Below are positions 6,657 to 13,914 of a stretch of 14,800 bases of DNA, one piece after another (within the stretch, counting starts at the first letter, position 1; the number at the start of each line of letters is the position of its first letter). The stretch is from an uncultured Desulfovibrionaceae bacterium. Lineage in GTDB: Bacteria; Desulfobacterota; Desulfovibrionia; Desulfovibrionales; Desulfovibrionaceae. The notes beneath the pieces are model-generated. The model was not told the origin of the DNA. It worked only from the letters and a program-made list of their open reading frames with translations, and did not search any database. The stretch spans positions 1 to 14,800 of the forward strand of contig CAMQUX010000014.1 in assembly GCA_947037905.1 (NCBI GenBank), given 5' to 3'. The position numbers and the translations under genes are program-made.

Positions 6657-6865
6657 TTATGAATTATTGTATTGCTTACCAAATTGCTTACCAAATTGCT
6701 TACCGAATTGCTTACCGAATTGCTTACAAAGATATCTGTACGCTTCTTTTGTATTAAGATAAAGAAAAGGAGCGATTTTATTTACACTCACACGCTTTAG
6801 TGGCGTTGTGAATTTTTTTAAATATTTCTCGCTCCATAATCTTCTTTTAATTCTTTTATCTGCTC
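6657..6865 (-). pseudogene. Duplicated 3' fragment of the mocA-like gene
   Basis: On the minus strand this stretch encodes EQIKELKEDYGARNI, almost identical to the C-terminal part of the intact mocA-like protein (EQIKELKEDYGAKNI). After a single-base loss in the A/T run, a shifted frame continues as PLKRVSVNKIAPFLYLNTKEAYRYLCKQ, matching PLKLVSVDEIAYFLDVDTKEAYTYLCKQ of the intact copy. The last part has been expanded by a 12-bp repeat coding for KQFG (four units, 6675-6722) before a TAA at 6657-6659. Homology begins abruptly 10 bases past the porin-like gene's stop and includes the sequence around the stop codon. It has a frameshift and no 5' half, so it is a pseudogene. Confidence 0.88.
6675..6726. 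repeat. 12-bp tandem repeat in the mocA remnant
   Basis: GCTTACCAAATT twice, then GCTTACCGAATT twice, then a partial GCTTAC. The intact mocA-like gene has only one GCTTAC at the corresponding place (about 8099), so the expansion came after duplication. Confidence 0.9.
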
Positions 6866-6875
6866 TACTGAAAAC

Positions 6876-8012
6876 CTATTTGCCATTACCAAATGTAGCT
6901 ACTAAATGTAGTCCACCATAAAAAAGGTTCCCACCTGTCTTTCCATACACATCTCCTAAACTCATTATATAACCGAACTCTGGATATAGAGCAAAATACT
7001 CGCCGAGCGGAATATTACAGTTAAGATATGTTGCAACCACGTTATCAGTAGAATTAGCTAGTGGATCAGTTGATATCAATCCCATATAACCAACACCTGC
7101 ACCTACTGAAAACATACTCTGTATATCAAACTCTACTCCAACAGCTCCACCAAATGAGATAATGTTATGTGCCTTACCTGTTGCTGAGTGATCATCGTAA
7201 TTAAAAAGCATTTGTGTAAATACGCCAAGTAGCTCTCCGTTATACGCTGTAAATGCAGAGTAATTTAATGTGAAAAAACCTTCCTTATAATAACCACCAG
7301 CACCAAGCGTTCCAGATAATACCGGGTCGAACTCTATTACATCGTCTGTTGTTTGGTGAACTATATCATCAAATGTAAAATACCCGAGCGATGCAAAAAC
7401 CAATGTTTCATTTGATCCCTTTTCTGTAGCAAAATTATACGCCACTTCAACATGAGGAATATTCAACATGATACTATCTATATCTGGTGCTGTTTCATTA
7501 TTTACTAACGCTATTTTAAAATCATTTATCTCATATCGTAACTGTAAATATTGATTAGTACCGAGCGTTCCTAGTCCGGCTAAACCGTTCTCATCAAACG
7601 CCATCTGTCCAAACGTGTAAGAAGCTATTGTTGTATCCCTACCTAATATTACTTTAGACTCGTCTGTAAGTTCGTAACCTATATAAAGTCGTCTTACAAT
7701 TTCACCTAGGCTTAGTCCTATCTCTAGCGTCGAAAAAACTTTGCCGTATGAAAGATCCATTCCTAAATGTGATGAGCCTGATTGCTGCAATATGGACAAA
7801 CCGTTTGGTATCAGATATCCCTCATCAAGACTATTCTTGTTATAAAAGGAATCAACATATACTTTTCCATAAAATGATGCGGTTAAATTTTTATTTCCTA
7901 AATCAATCTCCTCGGCATAACTATTTTTCGCAGAATTAATCATAGTAAAAATAGCTAACAACAATAACATTGCCCCCTTAAACCCTACAAACAACTTTCT
8001 CTCATTAGTCAT
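6876..8012 (-). CDS. Outer-membrane beta-barrel / porin-like protein
   Basis: A 378-residue secreted protein. The N-terminus has a charged start, a hydrophobic core (about residues 13-28) and a signal-peptidase-I-type site SYA|EE at about residue 33. The mature part consists of alternating polar/hydrophobic segments rich in Gly, Tyr and Phe (for example ASFYGKVYVDSFY, SSHLGMDLSYG, RRLYIGYEL, YFALYPEFGYIMSLG). It ends with strand-like GGLHLVATFG, although the very last residues are NGK rather than an aromatic. RRLYIGYEL..KVILGRDTT resembles the strand-loop pattern of DcaP/porin-type trimeric channels, so a passive outer-membrane channel is likely. A Shine-Dalgarno AAGAGGG precedes the ATG. The gene lies between two copies of the mocA 3' end in the same orientation, which suggests it arrived or was rearranged there. 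The substrate is unknown; purine uptake is only a guess from context. Confidence 0.75.
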   Translation of the reverse strand: MTNERKLFVGFKGAMLLLLAIFTMINSAKNSYAEEIDLGNKNLTASFYGKVYVDSFYNKNSLDEGYLIPNGLSILQQSGSSHLGMDLSYGKVFSTLEIGLSLGEIVRRLYIGYELTDESKVILGRDTTIASYTFGQMAFDENGLAGLGTLGTNQYLQLRYEINDFKIALVNNETAPDIDSIMLNIPHVEVAYNFATEKGSNETLVFASLGYFTFDDIVHQTTDDVIEFDPVLSGTLGAGGYYKEGFFTLNYSAFTAYNGELLGVFTQMLFNYDDHSATGKAHNIISFGGAVGVEFDIQSMFSVGAGVGYMGLISTDPLANSTDNVVATYLNCNIPLGEYFALYPEFGYIMSLGDVYGKTGGNLFYGGLHLVATFGNGK

Positions 8013-8075
8013 AAATTAAATCCCTCTTAATTAATTATATGCATATACATAAGCTTAACTGTCATAAATTATGCT

Positions 8076-8750
8076 TTAACTTATGAGTTTATCGTATTGC
8101 TTACAAAGGTATGTATACGCTTCTTTTGTATCAACATCAAGAAAATATGCTATTTCATCTACGCTCACAAGCTTTAGCGGTGTTTGCGGATTTTTTAAAA
8201 TATTTTTTGCGCCATAATCTTCTTTTAATTCTTTTATCTGCTCAAAATAAGTACTTGGGATAATTACAGGATTTCCTCGCACAGTATTATTTTCTTGCAC
8301 GCCATCATTTCCTCGCACAGCATTATTTCCCCCCACGCAGTCTTTAACAGGAGCAAGAAAAGACTCGGTATCTTCTGAGAATTTTTGCACGAGCATATTA
8401 ATAAGCTCTGTGTTTATGAGCGGTTGGTCTGCTAGAAGCACCATGCACCCTTGCGTATTTTTTTCAGATATCGCACTGAGTCCTGCATTTAAAGAATAGC
8501 TTTGTCCCTTGTCTCTTTGGTACGATACGGCAACTTTTGCGCGCGCTAAGTTAAAAGAGTCTAGTGCAAAATTATCATCTACAACAAGAATAATTTCTTT
8601 TAGCTCAGAATGTACACTTGCGTTTATTATGTGCTGTAAGAGCATAAGACCACGAAAGGGTAGTAGGCGTTTATCCTCTCCCATTCTTGTGGATTTTCCT
8701 GCTGCGAGTATAATGCCCGATACGTTTGCGAGTTTTTTCATAATGTTCAC
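8076..8750 (-). CDS. mocA: MocA-like molybdenum cofactor cytidylyltransferase
   Basis: A 221-224 residue NTP transferase of the MocA/MobA-like family, which adds CMP to molybdopterin cofactor in xanthine dehydrogenase-type systems. The nucleotide loop LAAGKSTRMG lies at residues 15-24, the metal-binding LLADQPL at 105-111, GNPVIIP at 159-165 and the C-terminal DYGAKNIL..VDVDT-like region (DVDTKEA) at 205-211. The annotated start is a GTG at 8750; an in-frame ATG three codons later (8741) giving MKKLANVSGI is more natural. Neither has a strong Shine-Dalgarno. Residues 140-160 are an insert of six-residue units (NNAVRG, NDGVQE, NNTVRG) just before GNPV, a loop normally short. Downstream lie the porin-like gene and a broken copy of this gene's 3' end. 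A role with yqeB, yqeC and xdhC is inferred from neighbourhood. Confidence 0.88.
   Translation of the reverse strand: MNIMKKLANVSGIILAAGKSTRMGEDKRLLPFRGLMLLQHIINASVHSELKEIILVVDDNFALDSFNLARAKVAVSYQRDKGQSYSLNAGLSAISEKNTQGCMVLLADQPLINTELINMLVQKFSEDTESFLAPVKDCVGGNNAVRGNDGVQENNTVRGNPVIIPSTYFEQIKELKEDYGAKNILKNPQTPLKLVSVDEIAYFLDVDTKEAYTYLCKQYDKLIS
8272..8343. repeat. 18-bp in-frame tandem repeat inside mocA-like gene
   Basis: Four units of 18 bases: TTTCCTCGCACAGTATTA (8272-8289), TTTTCTTGCACGCCATCA (8290-8307), TTTCCTCGCACAGCATTA (8308-8325) and TTTCCCCCCACGCAGTCT (8326-8343). The unit length keeps the reading frame and each encodes six residues. Confidence 0.9.
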
Positions 8751-9148
8751 TTAAAAAAAATAGTGTAAAATTAAATAGTAAAAATCAAAATTCGCTTAGA
8801 TAATAGCTTTTAAAAATAGTATAAACAACAGCTCAAAATAGTAACTCAAAAGCTAGCCAAATAATATTTCAAAAAATCAGCCCAAAAAATCAGCCCAGAA
8901 AATCAGCCAAGAAAATCAGCCAAGAAAATCAGCCAAGAAAATCAACTCAGAAACACATCATTTTTAAGCTCAAAAACAAGCTGTATATTCGGTCAAAAAG
9001 AGCATAAAAAATTGTACAGAAAAAATGCAATGCAGTAAATTGAAATCTAAAATTAAAAATCAAAATTAAAAATCAAATATAAAGCCAAATCCAAAATCCA
9101 AATATAAAATCAAAATATAAAATCAAAATATAAAATCCAAAAAGAAAT
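8751..9148. repeat. Gene-free gap with two 13-bp tandem arrays
   Basis: The first array has six 13-base units from 8871 to 8948: AAAAAATCAGCCC twice, AGAAAATCAGCCA three times, then AGAAAATCAACTC. The second has AAAATCAAAATAT at 9106-9118 and 9119-9131, with a run of related AAATCAAA phrases from about 9047. No open frame of note and no promoter could be identified with confidence, although the mocA-like gene must be transcribed from here or from further upstream. Confidence 0.85.
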
Positions 9149-9233
9149 AAAAAAAATAGCTCTAAGAACGTTTTTGATGTTTTATAAGTAACTTATACAT
9201 ACACCAGATACTGCTCTTAAAGCTATTTTTTTT
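9149..9233. terminator. Bidirectional hairpin terminator after the oxidoreductase operon
   Basis: A long inverted repeat pairs AAAAAATAGCTCTAAGAAC (9151-9169) with GCTCTTAAAGCTATTTTTTT (9213-9232), with two or three mismatches. The loop carries a second small dyad ATAAGTAACTTAT (9184-9196). Poly-A on the left and poly-T on the right allow termination in both directions. It sits 37 bases past the stop of the gamma subunit gene on the minus strand. Confidence 0.8.
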
Positions 9234-9269
9234 ATAAGTAGCTTTATTTTATATTAAAAGAAACTATCT

Positions 9270-9818
9270 TTATAGTTTTACCGCTTCGTTAAATCCTGCC
9301 TCAATCGCTACAGTATTTGCAGGGATTAAGTTGTGGTAACGAGCAGAAATTACAAACTCTAATGCCTTTGAAGCATCTTCAATAGTAAGTATACCTGTTG
9401 CTTTAAGAAAAGCACCAAGTGCGACCATATTCGCCATACGAGTGTTGCCTAGTCTATCAGCTATGGCATTTGCGTCTATTGTCCAAACATTAAAGCGTTT
9501 AGTGTCGCATTTAGACGCATCAACAAGTGATGAGTTAACGATAAGATGTCCGTTCTCTTCTAGCTGAGACTGGAATTTATCTAAAGACGGTGGGTTCATG
9601 ATAATAAGACTTTTCGGACAAGGAATAAGAGGCGAGCCAATTTCATCGTCAGAAAGAACAACCGTACAGTTAGAAGTTCCGCCACGCATTTCTGGTCCGT
9701 AAACAGGAATGTACGTAACATTTAAACCTGCGTGCATTCCAGCATACGCAAGCAAGTTACCGATAAGCATAACCCCCTGTCCGCCAAAGCCTGCTATAAT
9801 TGTATCTATATATGCCAT
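9270..9818 (-). CDS. 2-oxoacid:ferredoxin oxidoreductase, gamma subunit
   Basis: A 182-residue catalytic gamma-domain protein of the pyruvate/2-oxoacid:ferredoxin oxidoreductase family. It opens with IIAGFGGQGVMLIG (residues 7-20, the GxGGQG signature) and has GPEMRGGTSNCTVV (42-55). This subunit helps form the CoA/active-site cleft with the alpha subunit. Its ATG shares one base with the TAA of the TPP subunit (TAATG) and has a strong Shine-Dalgarno AAGGAG, so translation is coupled. It is the last gene of the four-gene operon and is followed by a strong hairpin terminator. The length is normal. Confidence 0.93.
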   Translation of the reverse strand: MAYIDTIIAGFGGQGVMLIGNLLAYAGMHAGLNVTYIPVYGPEMRGGTSNCTVVLSDDEIGSPLIPCPKSLIIMNPPSLDKFQSQLEENGHLIVNSSLVDASKCDTKRFNVWTIDANAIADRLGNTRMANMVALGAFLKATGILTIEDASKALEFVISARYHNLIPANTVAIEAGFNEAVKL

Positions 9819-10573
9819 TATTTTGCTCCTTGCTCGATGTCTTTATATGTTCCTAGTGGAAAATATGGGATAAGTTCTTTTGCTATACGCTCATTTGCAT
9901 CGAGTGAAGACATTTTCCAGTTTGTAGGACAAGTAGCAAGAATTTCTACAAATCCAAATCCTTTTTTCTCATTTTGTAAGGTAAAGGCTTTTTTGATAGC
10001 TTTTTTTGTTTGTTTAATATGCAAAACAGTATCGAGCGCTACACGTGTACTATAAGAAGTACCTTCTAGTTGTGCGATAATTTCTGCCATGCGGATAGCG
10101 TTTCCGTCGTGTAAAACGTCTCTTCCCCTTGGAGAAGTGGTGGTTTTTTGCCCCTCTAAAGTAGTAGGTGCCATTTGTCCGCCTGTCATACCATACACGG
10201 TGTTGTTCACAAAAATAACAGACAGATTTTCGCCCCTGTTTGCACAGTGCATAATTTCTGCCATACCAATTGAGGCTAAATCGCCATCACCTTGGTAGGT
10301 AAAAACAAAATTATCTGGTCTTGCGCGCTTAACACCAGTTGCAACAGCAGGTGCACGTCCGTGCGGTGCTTCTACTGCATCGATGTGTAAGTAGTTATAA
10401 AGGAAAACAGAACAGCCAATGGAGGAGACAAGTATTGATTTATCTGCAAGTTGCATCTCATCAAGAACCTCTCCTATAAGTCTATGTGCAACACCATGCT
10501 GACAGCCGGGGCAGTAGTGGGTTGCTCTATCTACAACGCATTCTGGGCGTGTGAAAACTAATTTTTCTTCCAT
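9818..10573 (-). CDS. 2-oxoacid:ferredoxin oxidoreductase, TPP-binding beta subunit
   Basis: A 251-residue thiamine-pyrophosphate subunit. CPGCQHG (residues 21-27) and IGCSVF (52-57) are typical of the VorA/KorB family. The TPP/Mg2+ motif is GDGDLASIGMAE (95-106) followed by NNTVYGMTGGQ (123-133), and HGRAPAVATG is at 71-80. It decarboxylates the 2-oxoacid and passes electrons toward ferredoxin. It is separated from the alpha gene by 14 bases with a Shine-Dalgarno AAGGGA. Overall organisation matches 2-oxoisovalerate- or 2-oxoglutarate-type enzymes; which substrate is used cannot be settled from sequence. Confidence 0.94.
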   Translation of the reverse strand: MEEKLVFTRPECVVDRATHYCPGCQHGVAHRLIGEVLDEMQLADKSILVSSIGCSVFLYNYLHIDAVEAPHGRAPAVATGVKRARPDNFVFTYQGDGDLASIGMAEIMHCANRGENLSVIFVNNTVYGMTGGQMAPTTLEGQKTTTSPRGRDVLHDGNAIRMAEIIAQLEGTSYSTRVALDTVLHIKQTKKAIKKAFTLQNEKKGFGFVEILATCPTNWKMSSLDANERIAKELIPYFPLGTYKDIEQGAK

Positions 10574-10587
10574 AATAAAATCCCTTC

Positions 10588-11646
10588 TTATGCCTTTAAG
10601 GCTTTTAAAATAGGTTCTTCACAATCTATTGGTGATGGTAAATTTCCTGGTAAGAATCCAAAAAAGTCAGAGTCCGCATGACGGCGAACAGCAAGACGTA
10701 CATCATCTACCATTTGTCCAAGGTTATGTTCGATTGTGAGGAATTTTTTCCCTTGTTTCGCAAGATTTTCCAAAGCCTCATTTGGGAACGGATAGAGTGT
10801 AATAGGGCGGAAAAGTCCTACTTTATGCCCTTTTGCTCGTAGTGTTCTGATGGTGCTTTTTGTGATGCGTGCAATGGAACCGAATGCAACAATAATTAGC
10901 TCTGCGTCTGCACATTCAAATTCTTCGTACATAACTTCGCTTGTCCAAGAATCATATGTTGCTTGTAGGCTTAAATTTTGCGCTGCAAGTTCTCCGTCGT
11001 TTAAGAAAAGAGATTTTACTAAGCGTTCTTTTCTGCCCTTTGTGCCGTGCAAGCACCATGTATCAACATCATAATTATTGAGAGTTTCTGGTATCCAAGG
11101 AACAATAGGCTCTTTCATTTGTCCTAAAATAGCATCACCTTGAATCATAACAGGGGTTCTGTATTTAAAAGCAACATCAAAAGCTTTAATTGTAAGATCG
11201 TATGCTTCTTGAGCAGTGGACGGTGCCAGTACAAAAAGACGATAATCGCCATGCCCGCCACCACGTGTTGACTGATAATAATCCCCTTGAGAAGGACCAA
11301 TATCGCCAAGACCCGGACCGCCACGTACAATATTTACAAGCACAGCCGGAACTCTGCTTCCTGCCATGTACGAGATAGCTTCTTGTTTAAGACTCATACC
11401 AGGGCTTGAAGATGAGCTCATTGCACGAATTCCTGCTGCTCCTGCTCCTAAAAGCATGTTTGCAGCTGCAATTTCACTTTCTGCCTGTACAAAGTCGCCA
11501 CCAGTTTTGAGCATTTCTTCTGAGAAGAATTCTGGAATATCGTTTTGCGGTGTAATTGGATAGCCAAAAAAGCATTTACAGCCTGCAGCGAGTGCTCCAC
11601 GAGAAATTGCCTCGTTTCCTTTTATAAAAAGACGTTCATTAGCCAT
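10588..11646 (-). CDS. vorB: 2-oxoacid:ferredoxin oxidoreductase, alpha subunit (VorB-like)
   Basis: A 352-residue alpha subunit with the pyrimidine-binding domain of 2-oxoacid oxidoreductases. GNEAISRGALAAGCKCFFGYPITPQN (residues 10-35; key motif GYPITP at 28-33), a conserved glutamate in QAESEIAA (54-61) and SSSSSPGMSLKQE (77-89) are all present. The C-terminal transketolase-like domain has IIVAFGSIARI and GLFRPITLYPFP. The length and MANERLFIKGNEA start match VorB-type (3-methyl-2-oxobutanoate dehydrogenase) proteins, so branched-chain 2-oxoacids are the likeliest substrates, with 2-oxoglutarate as the alternative. Its ATG overlaps the ferredoxin gene by 8 bases and is preceded by GGAG, so the two are co-translated. 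Confidence 0.93.
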   Translation of the reverse strand: MANERLFIKGNEAISRGALAAGCKCFFGYPITPQNDIPEFFSEEMLKTGGDFVQAESEIAAANMLLGAGAAGIRAMSSSSSPGMSLKQEAISYMAGSRVPAVLVNIVRGGPGLGDIGPSQGDYYQSTRGGGHGDYRLFVLAPSTAQEAYDLTIKAFDVAFKYRTPVMIQGDAILGQMKEPIVPWIPETLNNYDVDTWCLHGTKGRKERLVKSLFLNDGELAAQNLSLQATYDSWTSEVMYEEFECADAELIIVAFGSIARITKSTIRTLRAKGHKVGLFRPITLYPFPNEALENLAKQGKKFLTIEHNLGQMVDDVRLAVRRHADSDFFGFLPGNLPSPIDCEEPILKALKA

Positions 11647-11875
11647 TAGTTTTCTCCGAATTAGTTTTACTTGTTCGATAGACCGTTATGGCGATATCTG
11701 GACAAGTTAACGCACAGGAAGCACATCCTGTACATTTAGATTTATCTGTAAGTTCTACAGGTTTATAACCACTACTGTTAAAAGAATTTGACGGTGCAAG
11801 TATCTTTAACGGACAGAGTGCTGTGCAAAGGAAACAACCTTTACATCGCTCGGTATCGATTTCAACATAAGACAT
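11639..11875 (-). CDS. 2-oxoacid:ferredoxin oxidoreductase, delta (2x[4Fe-4S] ferredoxin) subunit
   Basis: A 78-residue bacterial-type ferredoxin with two complete CxxCxxCxxxCP motifs: Cys11, 14, 17, 21 and Cys48, 51, 54, 58. It carries electrons from the TPP subunit to external ferredoxin. It is the first gene of the operon. The 312-base region upstream (11876-12187) holds an AT-rich stretch with two AAGGATAC copies (11881-11887 and 11892-11898 on the complementary strand), the nearer of which serves as Shine-Dalgarno 7 bases before ATG. Confidence 0.95.
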   Translation of the reverse strand: MSYVEIDTERCKGCFLCTALCPLKILAPSNSFNSSGYKPVELTDKSKCTGCASCALTCPDIAITVYRTSKTNSEKTNG

Positions 11876-12187
11876 ATTTGTATCCTTCTTGTATCCTTAT
11901 TTATAATATTCTTAGTAGTAACTTTTATTAGTAGTTTTTTTGTTCGATAATCTCAATAGAAAAGATCATTTTTTTGCAATTTATTTTCTCAATTTTAAAA
12001 AAGAGCGTTAAATAAAATATAAACTTGAAAATTTCGCGCATATTTTACAGCTAAACCAGATATTTTTTGCGGTCGGAGTGCCAGATATTACAAGCACTTT
12101 GCGTGATATTTTTAAAATCGTACGAGCACCTCCTAGAAAAAAAGCGTTAGAAACTAAATTTTATACGCTAATTTTATAGGAAAAATC
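11876..12187. other. Intergenic region between queA and the oxidoreductase operon
   Basis: AT-rich with no open frame of note. A possible minus-strand -10 (TATTATAAAT-like, near 11905) lies about 30 bases before the ferredoxin gene. A weak terminator for queA is at its right end. No repeat array as clear as those in the other gaps is seen here. Confidence 0.5.
12137..12169 (-). terminator. Possible weak terminator of queA
   Basis: On the minus strand a short stem AGCGT/ACGCT (12165-12169 with 12143-12147) is followed directly by a T-run (12142-12137), 19 bases past the queA stop. The stem is only five perfect pairs with a 17-base loop, so support is modest. Confidence 0.4.
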
Positions 12188-13408
12188 TTATAAAATAAGC
12201 ATAGCGTCGCCATAGGAGAAAAAGCGAAAATCGTTTTTAATGGCGTGTTCATATAATGTAAGCACTTTTTCTCGTCCGACAAGACCTGCGAGCATTATAA
12301 TTAAAGAAGATTTTGGCAGATGAAAATTAGTAAGGATTCCATCAATCACATTAAACGAGCGCGATGGATATATAAATATGTTCGTACTGCCAGTGCATGC
12401 TTCGATATTTTTTCGCTCTAAAAACATTCCCTCAAGCGCTCTGCAACTGGTGGTGCCAACTGCTATGATAGGGCGATTTTCTTTTTTAGCATTATTTAAA
12501 ATATCCGCGGTATTTTGCGATATCTCGTAATATTCATGATGCATGGTGTGTTCTCGTATATCTTCAGTTCGCACAGGACTAAATGTTCCGTAGCCAACGT
12601 AAAGAGTAACCTCGCACCATGTGATATTTTTTTTCTTTAAGCTCTCACGTATTTTGTCTGTAAAATGTAGCCCTGCTGTTGGCGCAGCTACAGAGCCGAG
12701 TTTTTCTTCTTTTGCGTAGATTGTTTGATAACGGAGTAAATCTTCCTCTGTGCTTGCTCGTTTTATATACGGCGGGAGCGGAATATTTCCGTTTTTTTCT
12801 ATATGACTTTTTAAATCTCCTTTCCAAAAAATGCGCACGGAACTTTGCCCGAATTCTTGTTTGTCTAAGACCTCAAGATAAAAATCTTCTGAGAAAATAA
12901 CCTTCTCTTCTACCTTAGGGCTTTTAGATGCGCGCAGTAAACCTTGAGCTATACAGCTAGAATACTTTTCACTGTTTAAATTTTCTCTATTTTTAAAATA
13001 TTTTTCGCTTTGTTCATGTTTTTTATTTTTTTCATGGCTTTTATCATCATCATTGCTTTTATGTACTTCATTTATTCCATGCTCTTCATTTTGTGTATTT
13101 TCTTCATTTTGCTCATACTCTAAAAGAGTAAAAGGTGTGAGCAGTAAAAATTCAACCTTACCGCCGCTTATTTTTTTCCCTTCTAGGCGAGCTGGGAAAA
13201 CTTTTGAGTTATTTGCCACAAGAACTGCATTTTCTGGCAAATGGTCTATAATATCCTCAAAAGTGCTGAGGGTTTCTGTATTTTTATCTCTGTTAAAAAC
13301 AAGCAACCGCGACCCGCCACGTGTTATTGGTGGCTCTTGTGCTATCTGCTCTTCTGGGAGTATGAAATCGTAGGAAGAGAGGAGAAAATCTTTTTCATCA
13401 ACTGACAT
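12188..13408 (-). CDS. queA: S-adenosylmethionine:tRNA ribosyltransferase-isomerase QueA with insert
   Basis: QueA transfers and isomerises the ribose of SAM onto 7-aminomethyl-7-deazaguanine in tRNA, giving epoxyqueuosine. The N-terminus matches the family (YDFILPEEQIAQEP at residues 13-26, then RGGSRLLV). Further motifs are NNSKVFPARLEG (66-77), GKVEFLLL (83-90), YQTIYAKEEKLGSVAAPTAGLHFT (227-250; core AAPTAGLHFT), LYVGYGTFSPVR (269-280), VGTTSCRALE (327-336), NFHLPKSSLIIM (361-372) and FFSYGDAMLI (396-405). At 406 residues it is some 55-60 longer than usual. The excess is a charged Glu/Lys/Asn/His-rich insert at about 97-152, next to the small beta-barrel domain. All catalytic-core motifs are intact, so it is probably functional. 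The leader ATACAAGGATA precedes the ATG. Confidence 0.93.
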   Translation of the reverse strand: MSVDEKDFLLSSYDFILPEEQIAQEPPITRGGSRLLVFNRDKNTETLSTFEDIIDHLPENAVLVANNSKVFPARLEGKKISGGKVEFLLLTPFTLLEYEQNEENTQNEEHGINEVHKSNDDDKSHEKNKKHEQSEKYFKNRENLNSEKYSSCIAQGLLRASKSPKVEEKVIFSEDFYLEVLDKQEFGQSSVRIFWKGDLKSHIEKNGNIPLPPYIKRASTEEDLLRYQTIYAKEEKLGSVAAPTAGLHFTDKIRESLKKKNITWCEVTLYVGYGTFSPVRTEDIREHTMHHEYYEISQNTADILNNAKKENRPIIAVGTTSCRALEGMFLERKNIEACTGSTNIFIYPSRSFNVIDGILTNFHLPKSSLIIMLAGLVGREKVLTLYEHAIKNDFRFFSYGDAMLIL

Positions 13409-13914
13409 TTTTTAGCTATCCTTGTATTTTTTATATAATGAGCAGGTGTCTATTTATAGTCTTATAATATGAGCGTGCACGGTATTTGCCAGCTCAACTG
13501 CTCGCCTAACTACTTGCTTTTACTTTTAGTTGTTTGCTTCTTTTGTAAGCTCTTTCCTATGTGCTAACAGCTTACATATACACTTGCAAGAGCTATAACT
13601 CTTTATAATATTGTGCTTAGTTTTAGAAAAGCTTGCAAGATATATTTGTAGTATGGAGCACAGAATTTTCTTACAAAGTTTTTTATATCTTGCAATTACT
13701 TACAAAATTTGTTCTTAAAAAGAAACTTGACAAAAAAATAAAAATCAGTAAAAAGTATATCAATATATCTCGATATAAGAATAATGTTAAAAGAGTAAAG
13801 AGAATAATTCAGTAAAAAAGTGACTCAGTAAAGAGAACATGCAAACTCAAGAAACTAAATAAGCAAAGAAATTAAAGACTACATTTTAAATACTATTAAG
13901 AAGATGAGGTTTAT
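13409..13914. other. Divergent queA-metF intergenic region with long inverted repeat
   Basis: A 506-base spacer with promoters expected in both directions. A perfect 12-bp inverted repeat TTGCAAGATATA (13633-13644) / TATATCTTGCAA (13684-13695) encloses a second 6-bp pair TTTGTA/TACAAA (13645-13650 with 13672-13677), so an 18-bp bulged stem is possible. It has no T-run. A TTGACA box on the plus strand (13727-13732) may be a -35 for metF, but no good -10 is found at 17 bases. Short degenerate AGCT/CTTGC phrases fill 13480-13620. A 60-codon plus-strand frame across the stem is lysine-rich and probably not a gene. Confidence 0.55.

Noticed and set aside
8871..8948. Possible CRISPR array
   Set aside because: Units are only 13 bases and directly adjacent, with no spacers and no cas genes nearby; it is a simple tandem repeat.
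13633..13815. Lysine-rich plus-strand frame upstream of metF
   Set aside because: It spans the inverted repeat in AT-rich DNA and has no similarity that I recognise and no good ribosome site.
13700..13914. SAM or folate riboswitch upstream of metF
   Set aside because: No conserved core elements or terminator/anti-terminator pair could be recognised in the leader.
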